Shown: positions 9,888 to 18,836, counted from the stretch's first letter. The stretch is 64,000 nucleotides of DNA from a bacterium (GCA_016702305.1 JADJEH010000009.1:248001-312000), one strand, 5' to 3'. Notes: a model not told the origin generated them from the sequence alone. Numbers and translations are program-made.

Positions 9888-10337
9888 ATGCTGAAGTGTA
9901 TTGACACGTCCATACTGCTAATTGCCACGGACACAACGCATCCGTTGTCGGCGCGCGCGGCGAAGTTCTTGAAGAGCTGCGCGGGCGAGCCGTGGGTGAC
10001 GTGCGTGTGCTATGCGAGTTTGGTTAAGTGGAGTGACCGCATTACGTCCAGCGCGCACTGCCAAGCGCCGATCGCGGCGGGCGCGGTGCAAAGCGCTTTG
10101 GACGCGATGCTGAAACGGCGCGAGCCGCTGGTGCTTTACGAAGATGAACAGATTTTGAAGCGTGCTTTGAAGTTGGTTGAAAAGCACGCGGTGCTGCGCA
10201 ACCGGCTGCACGAAGCGCAAGTGGCGGCCACGGCGCTGGCGCACGGTGTGGGCACGATGGTGACGGCGGATTCGGCACCGTATCAGGCGGTGCGCGACTT
10301 AACGGTCGAGAACCCGTTTGAAACGTTGTTTGCGTAA
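9888..10337 (+). CDS. PIN-domain-like protein, possible toxin RNase
   Basis: 149 residues with PIN-fold landmarks: KCIDTSILL at the N-terminus (first Asp, residue 6), the helix HEAQVAATAL where PIN proteins usually have HDAxIAATAL (Asp replaced by Glu), and MVTADSAPY carrying the last Asp. The usual Glu of the second motif is not obvious in YASLVKWSD. The active site is therefore atypical but partly acidic. With the preceding HTH gene it resembles a type II toxin-antitoxin pair; whether it cuts RNA is open. Confidence 0.6.
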   Translation: MLKCIDTSILLIATDTTHPLSARAAKFLKSCAGEPWVTCVCYASLVKWSDRITSSAHCQAPIAAGAVQSALDAMLKRREPLVLYEDEQILKRALKLVEKHAVLRNRLHEAQVAATALAHGVGTMVTADSAPYQAVRDLTVENPFETLFA

Positions 10338-10344
10338 ATAGCGC

Positions 10345-11160
10345 GTGGCAAGCTGGTTCGACGTCGCGGGATTTGGCTATCAGGAGTTCTCCGCGGGCGG
10401 TGTGCGGACCTTCGCGATTGTGGAAGGACGCACGGGCGGCGTTCCGTTGGTGCTGTTGCACGATGTGCCGGGCGCGTCGTTTGTGTGGTCCACGACGGTT
10501 CAGGCCATTGGGCGCGAGCGGCGGATCATTGCACCAGACTTGCCGGGTTGGGGCCGGTCGCACAACCGGATCGCGCCGAAACAAACGGTCTTGACTCCCG
10601 AGGCCTTGCGCGGCTGGCTGGTTGAAGTCATCCAGGCCCACCAATCGGAGCGCAGTGACATCGGCGGAATTGGCGCTGGCGCGTGGCTTGCATTGGATTA
10701 TCTGCTTGGCCATGCCGCACAGGTGCGACGGATCGCGCTGCTGAATCTGCGGCTTACGGATCGCGCACCGCAGCGCTGGCCGTGGCAGAAAAGAGTTTGG
10801 ACACGCGAACGACTGCAGAAGTGGTTTGATCGCGAGACCGGCCTAACGGAACCGGCGCGGACGGCGGCCCAACCGCAGTTTGACGAATTGCTGGCGGGCG
10901 GATGGCACGCCCGGGAGTCGCCGGAGTTTCCTGTCAATCTGTTTCGTGACCGTGTAACGAACTATGCGAAGGCGTTGCGGTCGTTTGACGGTGAAGTATT
11001 GTTGGGTTGGGGCCGGCGCGCATCAGGTTATGACGAACGCGCCGCGGCGCAGTTGGCGCAAGGTCGGGCGGTAGTGGTGTGGAGCGAGGCGGCGGATTTC
11101 CCGATGTGGGATCAGCCGCCGCAATTTCAGGCGGAAATCACGGATTTTTTTCAATCATGA
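10345..11160 (+). CDS. Alpha/beta hydrolase fold protein lacking catalytic residues
   Basis: 271 residues of alpha/beta hydrolase fold: LVLLHDVPG at the oxyanion strand and APDLPGWGRS after strand 4. The nucleophile elbow reads GIGAG, with Gly where the catalytic Ser should be, and the region of the catalytic His reads EAADFPMWDQP without a His. It is therefore probably not a hydrolase but a binding or scaffold protein. It starts at a GTG eight bases after the PIN gene, so the HTH, PIN and this gene look like one unit. Confidence 0.7.
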   Translation: MASWFDVAGFGYQEFSAGGVRTFAIVEGRTGGVPLVLLHDVPGASFVWSTTVQAIGRERRIIAPDLPGWGRSHNRIAPKQTVLTPEALRGWLVEVIQAHQSERSDIGGIGAGAWLALDYLLGHAAQVRRIALLNLRLTDRAPQRWPWQKRVWTRERLQKWFDRETGLTEPARTAAQPQFDELLAGGWHARESPEFPVNLFRDRVTNYAKALRSFDGEVLLGWGRRASGYDERAAAQLAQGRAVVVWSEAADFPMWDQPPQFQAEITDFFQS

Positions 11161-11183
11161 GATATGTGCGCATGGATTACCGC

Positions 11184-11240
11184 GCGCTGACGCAGCGCAA
11201 TACAGGCTCCACGGATCCTCCGGTGGAGACGGGGTGTATT
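11184..11240 (+). promoter_or_regulatory. Two abutting hairpins in the lat leader
   Basis: Hairpin 1: GCGCTG/CAGCGC with a 3-base loop (11184-11198). Hairpin 2: outer AATACA/TGTATT and inner CTCCAC/GTGGAG (11199-11240). They abut with no gap and end 32 bases before the AGGAGG ribosome site of the transaminase. No T run follows. They could be a leader structure or a weak terminator of the upstream gene. Confidence 0.35.
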
Positions 11241-11284
11241 GTGTTTAGGCCGTCAATTCTTAACATGTGAACAGGAGGTACATT

Positions 11285-12634
11285 ATGTCGCATATCACGC
11301 CGCAGAACGTCCACGAGACGCTCTCAAAATACATGCTGGCCGACGGGTTCGACCTGGTCTTTGACCTTGACGACTCGCGCGGCACGTTTTTCCACGACTC
11401 GCGTCACAACCGCAAGTTCATGGACTTTTTCAGTTTCTTTGCTTCGAGTCCGGTGGGCTTCAATCATCCGAAGCTGACAACGCCGGCGATGATCGAGAAG
11501 CTCGGCAAGCTGGCCGTGAACAACATCACGAATTCGGATCTTTACACCGTTGAGTTCGCGGAGTTCGTTGACACGTTTTTCAAGATCGCGATTCCGCCGC
11601 AGTTCAAGCATTCCTTTTACGTCTCGGGCGGCGCCCTCGGCATTGAGAATGCGCTCAAGGCTGCAATGGACTGGAAGGTTCGGAAGAACTTCAACAAGGG
11701 CTACCGTCGGGAGATCGGCACGCAGGTGATGCATTTTGACGAGTGCTTCCACGGGCGCACAGGCTACACGGTTTCGATGACGAACACGGCGGACCCGAAC
11801 AAGTATAAGTACTTCGCGCGGTTTGATTGGCCGCGTGTGACCAATCCGAAGCTGCGCTTTCCGCTGTCGGAAGGGCATCTTGAGGAAGTCGAGCGCAAAG
11901 AGAAGCTCGCCATCGAGCAGATGAAGCGGCATTTCATTGAGCGCCGCGACGAGATTTGTGCCATCATCCTCGAGCCGATTCAGGGCGAGGGCGGGGACAA
12001 TCATTTCCGTCCGGAGTTCTTCCGCGATCTGCGCAATTTGGCTAACGAGAACGACGCGATGCTGATCTTTGACGAAGTGCAGACGGGCGTCGGCTTGACG
12101 GGCAAGATGTGGGCATGGCAGCATTACGGCGTGGAGCCGGATATGTTCTGTTTCGGCAAGAAGTCGCAGGTGTGCGGTTTTATCGCCGGTCCGCGGATTG
12201 ACGAAGTGGAAGACAACGTGTTCAATGTGTCGTCGCGCATCAACTCGACGTGGGGCGGCAACCTGATTGACATGTTCCGCTTCAAGACCTATCTCGAGAT
12301 CATCCAGGAAGAGCGGTTGGTGGATCATGCGGCGGTGACGGGCGAGAAGGCGCTGTTCATGCTGCAGAGCGTGGCCAACGACTATCCGCAGATGGTTTCG
12401 AACGTGCGCGGGCGCGGCCTGATGTGCGCGTTCGATTTGCCGACGCCGTCGCTGCGCAATCGTCTGGTTGATGCGCTGTACGAAAACGGCCTGTGCATGC
12501 TGCCGTCGGGCACGCATTCGGTCCGATTCCGTCCGCCGCTCAACATTTCGGAAGCGGAAATCGCCGCCGGCGTAGACGTCATCCGCAAGTGTACGGGTGA
12601 TATTCTTGATCAGGTGCATCTTCAACCGGCTTGA
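11285..12634 (+). CDS. lat: L-lysine 6-transaminase
   Basis: 449-residue fold-type I PLP aminotransferase. It moves the epsilon-amino group of L-lysine to 2-oxoglutarate, giving 2-aminoadipate 6-semialdehyde. Family-specific features are FDLVFDLDDSRG near the start, the EPIQGEGGDNHF block, IFDEVQTGVG with the PLP-binding Asp, and FGKKSQVCG with the Schiff-base Lys (residue 292 or 293). The ATG at 11285 has a perfect AGGAGG six bases upstream; the frame is open 18 bases further but without that signal. Together with the dehydrogenase at 1967 it would convert lysine to 2-aminoadipate. Confidence 0.88.
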   Translation: MSHITPQNVHETLSKYMLADGFDLVFDLDDSRGTFFHDSRHNRKFMDFFSFFASSPVGFNHPKLTTPAMIEKLGKLAVNNITNSDLYTVEFAEFVDTFFKIAIPPQFKHSFYVSGGALGIENALKAAMDWKVRKNFNKGYRREIGTQVMHFDECFHGRTGYTVSMTNTADPNKYKYFARFDWPRVTNPKLRFPLSEGHLEEVERKEKLAIEQMKRHFIERRDEICAIILEPIQGEGGDNHFRPEFFRDLRNLANENDAMLIFDEVQTGVGLTGKMWAWQHYGVEPDMFCFGKKSQVCGFIAGPRIDEVEDNVFNVSSRINSTWGGNLIDMFRFKTYLEIIQEERLVDHAAVTGEKALFMLQSVANDYPQMVSNVRGRGLMCAFDLPTPSLRNRLVDALYENGLCMLPSGTHSVRFRPPLNISEAEIAAGVDVIRKCTGDILDQVHLQPA

Positions 12635-12666
12635 ACCGGATTTTGATGCGAAACCATAATGACCGG

Positions 12667-12708
12667 GGCCGGGGGCTCGCGAGTGCGAGCCCCGGCCTTG
12701 TGTTTTTT
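12667..12708 (+). terminator. Rho-independent terminator after lat
   Basis: A GC-rich stem of about 13 bp (12667-12680 with 12685-12697, one bulged G), loop GAGT, then ttgtgtttttt. It ends only five bases before the rsmI start, so rsmI translation begins almost at the terminator edge. Confidence 0.85.
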
Positions 12709-12713
12709 CAGTC

Positions 12714-13451
12714 GTGAGCGACGCGCCGCAATTCCCGGCCGGGAGTCTGGCCGTCGTAGCGACGCCGATCGGCAACTTGGGCGACGTGAGTTTTCGCGCG
12801 ATCGCGACGCTTAAGTCCGCCGATCTGATTTTGTGCGAAGACACGCGGCACTCGAAGCGGCTGTTTGACCACTATGCGATTCAAGTTCCGACGACGAGTT
12901 ACGGGGCGCATAATCTCAAGAGCAAAGTCGCGTGGGTGCTCGAACAGTTGGCGCAGGGCAAGCGTGTGGCGCTGGTGAGTGACGCGGGTTCACCGGGCAT
13001 ATCTGATCCGGGAACGCTGCTGGTGAGCACGGCGATTGCGGCGGGTTATCCAGTGTTCAGCGTGCCGGGTGCGGCGGCGCTGGTACCCGCGCTGACGCTA
13101 TCGGGTCTGCGCACGGACAGATTTGTATTTGAAGGTTTCCTGCCGCACAAAAAGGGTCGGCAGACAAAACTGAAGCAGCTTGCGCTCGAACCACGCACGA
13201 TCGTACTCTACGAGAGTGTGCACCGGATTCAGAAGACGCTTGGCGAGCTGCACGATTATTTAGGGAATCGCAAAGTGGCGGTCTGCCGCGAATTGACCAA
13301 GCTGCACGAAGAGATTGTACGCGGCACGCTGGCCGACGCGATCGCGCATTTTCAGAAGAATGATCCGCGCGGCGAATTTGTCGTCGTAGTGGCGGGTGCG
13401 GATGATGCGGAGCCACAGGAAGAAGATTCCGGTGAAGAATCGCTCTACTAA
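12714..13451 (+). CDS. rsmI: 16S rRNA 2'-O-ribose C1402 methyltransferase RsmI
   Basis: 245-residue SAM-dependent tetrapyrrole-methylase-fold enzyme that methylates C1402 of 16S rRNA. Signature blocks: VVATPIGNLGDVSFRA at the N-terminus, LCEDTRHSKRLF, ALVSDAGSPGISDPG, SVPGAAALVPAL and FEGFLPHKKGRQ. The length is that of short RsmI forms; the C-terminal domain is reduced and ends in an acidic tail (EPQEEDSGEES). The GTG start lies just after the lat terminator T run and has no Shine-Dalgarno sequence, so the transcript start must be unusually close or inside the terminator. Confidence 0.92.
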   Translation: MSDAPQFPAGSLAVVATPIGNLGDVSFRAIATLKSADLILCEDTRHSKRLFDHYAIQVPTTSYGAHNLKSKVAWVLEQLAQGKRVALVSDAGSPGISDPGTLLVSTAIAAGYPVFSVPGAAALVPALTLSGLRTDRFVFEGFLPHKKGRQTKLKQLALEPRTIVLYESVHRIQKTLGELHDYLGNRKVAVCRELTKLHEEIVRGTLADAIAHFQKNDPRGEFVVVVAGADDAEPQEEDSGEESLY

Positions 13452-13536
13452 ATGGGCGTTCGGGGCACGCGCAGACAGGTACCGCGGATAATCAGATTTA
13501 TTTTCATACCTCTTACCTCTTACCCTATTCCTTCCG

Positions 13537-14358
13537 TTGTTCCCAGAATTCTTTAGAATTGGTTCGTTTCCGCTGCACAGCTATGGGTTGATGCTGGCGA
13601 TTGCATTTGGGTGCGGCTTGTGGCTATCCTCGAAGCGCGGGCCGCGGCGGGGAATATCCGGCGACGACATCACGAGTATTGCGACGGCGTCTCTGCTGTT
13701 GGGGTTGGCCGGTGGGCGAGTCGCATATGTTGCCACGCATTGGCGCGAATTTGAAGGCCGCCTGCTCGATATAATCTCGCCGATTCAAAGCGACGGAACG
13801 ATCGGGATTGCCGGTTTGGTCCTGCTGGGCGGCGTGGTGGCGGGCTTCGCGGGCGCGTATTGGATGGCGCGCAAACGCGGTGCGGCGTTCCTGAATGTGA
13901 CAGACATCATGATCCCGTCGCTGGCTTTGGGCATCGGATTCGGACGCGTCGGCTGTTTTTTGAATGGCTGTTGTTTCGGATTGCCCAGCACGCTGCCGTG
14001 GTCGGTGGTGTTTCCTGAATCGTGCTCCGCGGGATCGGTTTTTCCGCATCAGCATATTCACCCGACGCAGCTTTATGAAACGATGGCGATGGTTGTGCTC
14101 TTCGTTTTCCTGTTGTGGCGCGATCGGGTACCGCTGGCACAGGGGGCCCTGACGGGCTGGTTTTTGGTGCTTTACGGGGTATGGCGCTATTTCGTTGAGG
14201 GGCTGCGCTGGTACGAGGAGGGGATGGTCTATGGAGCCCTTGGCGAACACCGGGTGACTTTTTCGCGGATCATTTCGGCGGCCATGATTGTCATCGGGCT
14301 ATATTTAATTCGCCGCAGGCCATCTGACCCCTCTTCCCCGCCCGAGCATGTTCATTAG
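13537..14358 (+). CDS. lgt: Prolipoprotein diacylglyceryl transferase
   Basis: 273 residues, about seven membrane segments. Lgt attaches diacylglycerol from phosphatidylglycerol to the lipobox Cys of prolipoproteins. Seen: FRIGSFPLHSYGLML (the essential HxxG/Y region), IGIAGLVLLGGVV, the Lgt signature GRVGCFLNGCCFG, HPTQLYE and the Glu-rich loop EGLRWYEEG. TTG at 13537 gives the usual short N-terminus (MFPEFFRIG). The end overlaps tmk by 11 bases. Lipoproteins elsewhere in the window (for example 41461-42573) are natural substrates. Confidence 0.93.
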   Translation: MFPEFFRIGSFPLHSYGLMLAIAFGCGLWLSSKRGPRRGISGDDITSIATASLLLGLAGGRVAYVATHWREFEGRLLDIISPIQSDGTIGIAGLVLLGGVVAGFAGAYWMARKRGAAFLNVTDIMIPSLALGIGFGRVGCFLNGCCFGLPSTLPWSVVFPESCSAGSVFPHQHIHPTQLYETMAMVVLFVFLLWRDRVPLAQGALTGWFLVLYGVWRYFVEGLRWYEEGMVYGALGEHRVTFSRIISAAMIVIGLYLIRRRPSDPSSPPEHVH

Positions 14359-14977
14359 TTTTGAGGGCATAGACGGCTCGGGCAAGTCCACGCAGCTTTC
14401 CCGCGCGGAAGCGTGGCTCCGGGGCTTGGGCTATGACGTATTGCTGACCCGTGAACCGGGCGGGACAGCCGCGGGTGAGGCGATTCGTGATCTGTTGTTG
14501 AATCCGCACAGTAAGTTAACGGGCCGCGCCGAGTACCTGCTCTACTCCGCTTCGCGTGCGCAGCTCGTGGACGAGATTTTGCATCCGCATCTGTGCAAGC
14601 CGCGGGCGGTCGCTCTGGTGGACCGGTTCGCCGATTCATCCACGGTTTATCAAGGCGCGGGCCGCGAATTGGGGGTGGATGAGGTCGAGGCGGTGACGCG
14701 ATTCGTGACGGGGAACTTAGAGCCCGATTTGACACTCTATCTGGATGTGGACTACGAGACATCGGTAGCGCGGCGGGCGGCGACGGGCGCGGCTCCGGAC
14801 CGGCTGGAGCAAAGTCCACGGGATTTTTTTGAGAGGGTACGGCAGGCGTATCTTGATCTATGCGAGCGGCATAGCAAGCGCATGACACGCATTGACGCGC
14901 GCGCAAGCGCGGATGAAGTTTGGACGCAGGTGCAGGTGGCGATAGCCGCGCACCTGCCGCATACACAAGGCGGGTGA
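14348..14977 (+). CDS. tmk: Thymidylate kinase
   Basis: 209 residues. It phosphorylates dTMP to dTDP. P-loop FEGIDGSGKST at residues 4-14, DR(Y/H)-type motif VDRFADSS (about 92-99), the TREPGGT motif (37-43) and the LID region with ARRAATGAAPDRLE. Start ATG 14348 is inside the lgt end, and the stop overlaps a possible GTG of the next gene, indicating one transcription unit lgt-tmk-protease. Confidence 0.94.
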   Translation: MFISFEGIDGSGKSTQLSRAEAWLRGLGYDVLLTREPGGTAAGEAIRDLLLNPHSKLTGRAEYLLYSASRAQLVDEILHPHLCKPRAVALVDRFADSSTVYQGAGRELGVDEVEAVTRFVTGNLEPDLTLYLDVDYETSVARRAATGAAPDRLEQSPRDFFERVRQAYLDLCERHSKRMTRIDARASADEVWTQVQVAIAAHLPHTQGG

Positions 14978-14982
14978 AGGAC

Positions 14983-16665
14983 ATGAAGGTGAAGAGACAA
15001 GCGGTGTTGGGACTGATGCTGATCATGCCGCTGACAGTGTGGGCCGAGGCTCGCACGATGTCAGCGGACGAACTGTACTCCAAGATCAGCCACAATATGG
15101 GGCTGTTCGGGGATATTTATCGCGAGATCAGCTTGCGCTATGTGGATCAGATTGATCCGGACGAATTTGTGCAAGCGGGTATCGCGGGAATGCTTGAGAC
15201 GCTCGATCCATACACGGTTTACATCCCCGAAGAGGACAGCGAAGATCTGGACGTGATTACCTATGGTAAGTACGGCGGCGTGGGCATCGAAATCGGGGTG
15301 CGCGGCGAGGACAAGATTTTAACCGTCATCAGCGCGATGGACGAATCCCCGGCGCAGCGCGTCGGCATTCGCAGCGGGGACAAGGTGATGGAGGTGGACG
15401 GGCATTCGATGGTCGGCATGACGACTCGAGACGCGTCGCGGCTGTTACGCGGTGAAGCAGGCACAACCATCAAGATTAAGATTGAACGCACCGGCGCGGC
15501 GGAACCGATCGAATTTGAGCTGACGCGACAGGTCATCAATATCAAAGACGTCGCATATAGTGGTTTCGTGGAGCCGGGAATCGGCTATATCAAGCTCGCG
15601 CATTTTTCGACGCGGGCGCAGGGCGAACTGGACGCGGCGCTGTTGGACTTGCAGGGCAAGGGAATGGAAGCGCTTGTGCTGGATATGCGGGGCAACCCGG
15701 GCGGCCTGATGAGCTCGGCAGTTGGTGTCTTGCAGAAGTTTTTGGACAAGGGCGAGATCGTCGTTTCAACAAAGGGCCGCACGGCGGACGCCAACCGCAC
15801 TTTCAAGCTGGCCAGCGATCCCGCAGCGCGGGATATTCCGTTGGCGGTGCTGGTGGACGGGGGCTCGGCGTCGGCATCGGAGATTGTGGCGGGTGCCATT
15901 CAGGACCTTGACCGTGGCGTGTTGATCGGCGAACCGACGTTTGGCAAAGGGCTGGTGCAATCAGTCGTCTCGTTTGAGACCGGCGAAGCGCTTAAACTGA
16001 CCACGGCGAAATACTTCACACCATCGGGACGTTTGATTCAGAAGGTGGATTATTTCGGCGACGACACGACGTTGGTGATTGCGCCCGTAGGAGAGCTGTC
16101 GGACACGGGCTTCACAACGCGCAATGGTCGCCGCGTTGAGGGCGGGGGCGGCATAATTCCCGATATCGTAGTCGAAACGCCGCAGCCGGAAGCGTTGGGG
16201 GTAGAGCTCTGGCGGCAAGGGGCGTTTTTCGATTTTGTAAACGAGTATTTAGCCAACGACCCGCAGGTCATGGACGCGTCGGTGTCGGAGGCGATGCTGT
16301 CACGGTTTGGAGATTGGCTGACCGAGCGCGACTTCAGCTATGCGGTAGACGGCGAGAAGGAGCTCAAGGCGCTGCGCGAGATTATCGCGACAGTGGATGC
16401 CGATGGCGTGGCTGAAGGCGATTTTGCGCATTTGGAGCACTATCTTGAGCAGGTGCGCGATCACGATTTTGAGAAGGAACGTCCGTTTATTCGCCGTAGT
16501 TTGCAGACGGAGTTAGCGAACACGCTGTATGGCAGCACGGGCCGCATTGAAGCGAGCTTTGACAGCGATCCGCAGATTCAGCGGGCGGTGGAGGTTCTGC
16601 GTGACTCCACCGAATATGGCAAACTGCTGGCGGTGTCCGACAGCACGCATGCCCAAGGAGAATAA
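14983..16665 (+). CDS. S41 family C-terminal processing protease (CtpA/Prc-like)
   Basis: 560 residues from ATG 14983. An in-frame GTG at 14974 overlapping the tmk stop is an alternative. Signal peptide GLMLIMPLTVWAEA (cleavage near residue 21), helical N-terminal domain with LDPYTVYIPEE, PDZ domain about residues 85-165 (GVGIEIG ... PAQRVGIRSGDKV), then the tail-specific protease core: VLDMRGNPGG, catalytic Ser in SASASEIVAG and catalytic Lys in FGKGLVQS. A C-terminal extension of about 150 residues is predicted helical. Periplasmic processing or quality control is the expected role. Confidence 0.9.
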   Translation: MKVKRQAVLGLMLIMPLTVWAEARTMSADELYSKISHNMGLFGDIYREISLRYVDQIDPDEFVQAGIAGMLETLDPYTVYIPEEDSEDLDVITYGKYGGVGIEIGVRGEDKILTVISAMDESPAQRVGIRSGDKVMEVDGHSMVGMTTRDASRLLRGEAGTTIKIKIERTGAAEPIEFELTRQVINIKDVAYSGFVEPGIGYIKLAHFSTRAQGELDAALLDLQGKGMEALVLDMRGNPGGLMSSAVGVLQKFLDKGEIVVSTKGRTADANRTFKLASDPAARDIPLAVLVDGGSASASEIVAGAIQDLDRGVLIGEPTFGKGLVQSVVSFETGEALKLTTAKYFTPSGRLIQKVDYFGDDTTLVIAPVGELSDTGFTTRNGRRVEGGGGIIPDIVVETPQPEALGVELWRQGAFFDFVNEYLANDPQVMDASVSEAMLSRFGDWLTERDFSYAVDGEKELKALREIIATVDADGVAEGDFAHLEHYLEQVRDHDFEKERPFIRRSLQTELANTLYGSTGRIEASFDSDPQIQRAVEVLRDSTEYGKLLAVSDSTHAQGE

Positions 16666-16671
16666 GCTCAG

Positions 16672-17469
16672 TTGTGGCTTGAGATCAGCGGACTGTTTGT
16701 AGTGGGGGTTGTGGCCGGCGTGCTCGGGGGCTACCTCGGGATTGGCGGCGCGTTGGTCATCACGCCGGTGTTGTTGGCGCTGTCGGCGGCGCAGCAGATA
16801 CCGGAAACCGTGCGCTATCCGCTGGTGTTCAGCTCGACGCTGTTCGCGATATTCGGCGTGTCGGTATCGGCGGGACTATCTTACGCTCGCGCCGGCCGTG
16901 TGTACTGGCCTGGCTTCAAGGCAATTGCCACGACGGCGCTGCTGGCGTCGTTCGTCGGGTCGTATCTATCCACGCGCTCATCGCCGGACGTGCTGCGCGT
17001 GTTTTTTGCTTCGTTCGCTCTGCTGAGCGCCGCGATGTTTGTGTCACCGATGAAGGGTCATGTCGGCGGCGAATTTCACTTTCGCGCGTGGCCATTCGCG
17101 GCGCTGGGCGTCATCACGGGTTTTCTCTCGGCGTACATTGGCGTAGCGGGCGGCGTGCTGATGGTGCCGGTGCTGATGTTTCTCATCAAGTTGCCGCCGG
17201 AATACGCGGTCGGCACGAGCAGTATGGTCGGCGTGGTCACGGCCTTAACCGGCGTGACCGGTTATGTGATATCCGGGTGGAATGCTCCCGATCTTCCGTC
17301 TGGCACTTTCGGCTATGTGTATCTGCTCTATGCCGTGCCGATATTATTGGGTTCACTACTGGGCGGCCCGTTCGGCAGCAAGCTCAACCGCGGCGGCGAT
17401 TTGCGCGTGTTTCGACTGTTGTTCGCGGCGTATCTGGTGATTATTGCCGTGCGCATGCTTTGGAAGTAG
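16672..17469 (+). CDS. Sulfite exporter TauE/SafE family membrane protein
   Basis: 265 residues, about eight membrane segments in two halves. Each half has the TSUP repeat motif: GGYLGIGGALVITP (about residues 18-32) and SAYIGVAGGVLMVPV (about 155-170). Family members export sulfite, sulfoacetate or other organic anions; the substrate here is unknown. TTG start at 16672 with AAGGAG at 16655-16660, overlapping the end of the protease gene. Confidence 0.85.
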   Translation: MWLEISGLFVVGVVAGVLGGYLGIGGALVITPVLLALSAAQQIPETVRYPLVFSSTLFAIFGVSVSAGLSYARAGRVYWPGFKAIATTALLASFVGSYLSTRSSPDVLRVFFASFALLSAAMFVSPMKGHVGGEFHFRAWPFAALGVITGFLSAYIGVAGGVLMVPVLMFLIKLPPEYAVGTSSMVGVVTALTGVTGYVISGWNAPDLPSGTFGYVYLLYAVPILLGSLLGGPFGSKLNRGGDLRVFRLLFAAYLVIIAVRMLWK

Positions 17470-17485
17470 CGACCGTCCCTCGACA

Positions 17486-17512
17486 TCCCCGTTCGCGGGG
17501 AATTCAGTTTTT
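17486..17512 (+). terminator. Terminator with UUCG tetraloop
   Basis: TCCCCG-TTCG-CGGGGA (17486-17501), then ttttt at 17508-17512. It sits 17 bases after the TauE-family stop and 27 bases before purC. Confidence 0.6.
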
Positions 17513-17538
17513 CCCTTCTCCCCCACTCTCCTCAAACT

Positions 17539-18402
17539 ATGACCACCACAACATTGCGGCTGCTGGGTCGCGGAAAAGTGCGCGACATTTACGATTACGA
17601 TGATCGTCATCTGGTATTTGTGACGTCGAATCGCGTTTCGGCGTTTGACGTTGTGCTGCCCACGCCGATTCCGAACAAGGGCTCGGTCTTAAACTCGCTT
17701 ACACGGTTTTGGATGGACAGATTCTCACGCCTCGTGAAGAATCACGGAGCGGGCGGCGACTATTCGGCCTTTGTCCGTGATTTCGCCGCAACGCTGGATG
17801 GAACCGCGCCGGGGCAGGTAGAAGTTGTGCGCAAGGCGGAGATGCTGCCTGTTGAGTGCGTGGTACGCGGCTTCCTCACCGGATCGGGTTGGAAGGATTA
17901 TCAGAAGACCGGCGCCGTGTGCGGTCATAAGCTGCCGCACGGCCTGTCGCACTGTGCACAATGTCCCGAGCCGCTGTTCACGCCTGCGACGAAAGCCGCG
18001 ACGGGTCACGACGAGAATATTGACTTCACGCGCATGTGCGACATCGTGGGCGTCGAGACGGCTACGAAGCTGCGTGATCTGTCTCTGAAGATATACAGTG
18101 AAGGCCGCGACTACGCACGAAAGCGCGGGATTCTGATTGCGGATACGAAATTTGAGTTCGGCATGATTGACGGCGAGTTGGCGATCTGTGACGAGGTGCT
18201 AACGCCGGACAGTTCGCGCTTCTGGCCCGCGGATGACTATGCGCCGGGCCGCGATCAGCGCAGCTTTGATAAGCAGATTGTGCGCAACTACCTTGAGACG
18301 CTCGAGTGGGACAAGACGCCGCCGGGGCCGGAACTTCCGACTGAAATCGTCGAGCGCACCGCGCAGGCATACGCGACCATTGCCGCGAAGTTGATGGCAT
18401 AG
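17539..18402 (+). CDS. purC: Phosphoribosylaminoimidazole-succinocarboxamide synthase
   Basis: 287 residues of the long, yeast-type SAICAR synthetase. It joins CAIR and aspartate using ATP in purine synthesis. Seen: GRGKVRDIYDYDD (nucleotide loop), VFVTSNRVSAFDVV, PVECVVRGFLTGSGWKDY, LFTPATKA, ILIADTKFEFG and DEVLTPDSSRFWP. One unusual detail is a CGHKLPHGLSHCAQC stretch with several Cys/His before the PEPLFTPATKA motif. No other pur genes are nearby. Confidence 0.94.
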   Translation: MTTTTLRLLGRGKVRDIYDYDDRHLVFVTSNRVSAFDVVLPTPIPNKGSVLNSLTRFWMDRFSRLVKNHGAGGDYSAFVRDFAATLDGTAPGQVEVVRKAEMLPVECVVRGFLTGSGWKDYQKTGAVCGHKLPHGLSHCAQCPEPLFTPATKAATGHDENIDFTRMCDIVGVETATKLRDLSLKIYSEGRDYARKRGILIADTKFEFGMIDGELAICDEVLTPDSSRFWPADDYAPGRDQRSFDKQIVRNYLETLEWDKTPPGPELPTEIVERTAQAYATIAAKLMA

Positions 18403-18836
18403 GTGGCGGATTTGGGGTGGGTCTTTAACGGCCTGCGGATGCGATTCTCAGTGTCGCGGACGCAGGCCGTTGCATTTGCGGACATTCCATCCGGACTTGC
18501 CGGGAACGGGCGTATCGAGGGTTGCGACCCTGCGAGCCCATGGGTCGGGGGCGGGCGGATGGGGGGGTGTTTACGGCGTGGCCGATGCGCATCCACGGCA
18601 GCCTCACGGCAGTGACACCCGCCTTCTTCGAGGTCCTGGAGGTGAGATTCAACGCGGGATGCTGGTGGTCGGGCATGCCACGGACGCCATGGCGCGTTTC
18701 AACCAAGGGAACGACCTGCGGATTCGCTGACGACTGTAGCATTGCGCCGTCCGAAGACGTGGTGATCAAAGTAGGCATACCGACCAGTGGCAACTGGTCG
18801 TTTTCGCTCTGCGGCTCGCTTGGGTGGGGGAGGCGT

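Noticed and set aside
11160..11285. Lysine riboswitch upstream of lat
   Set aside because: The leader is too short and shows two simple hairpins rather than the five-helix lysine aptamer.
11324..12844. A 506-codon open frame opposite lat
   Set aside because: Low-complexity Arg/His composition and complete overlap with an unmistakable aminotransferase.
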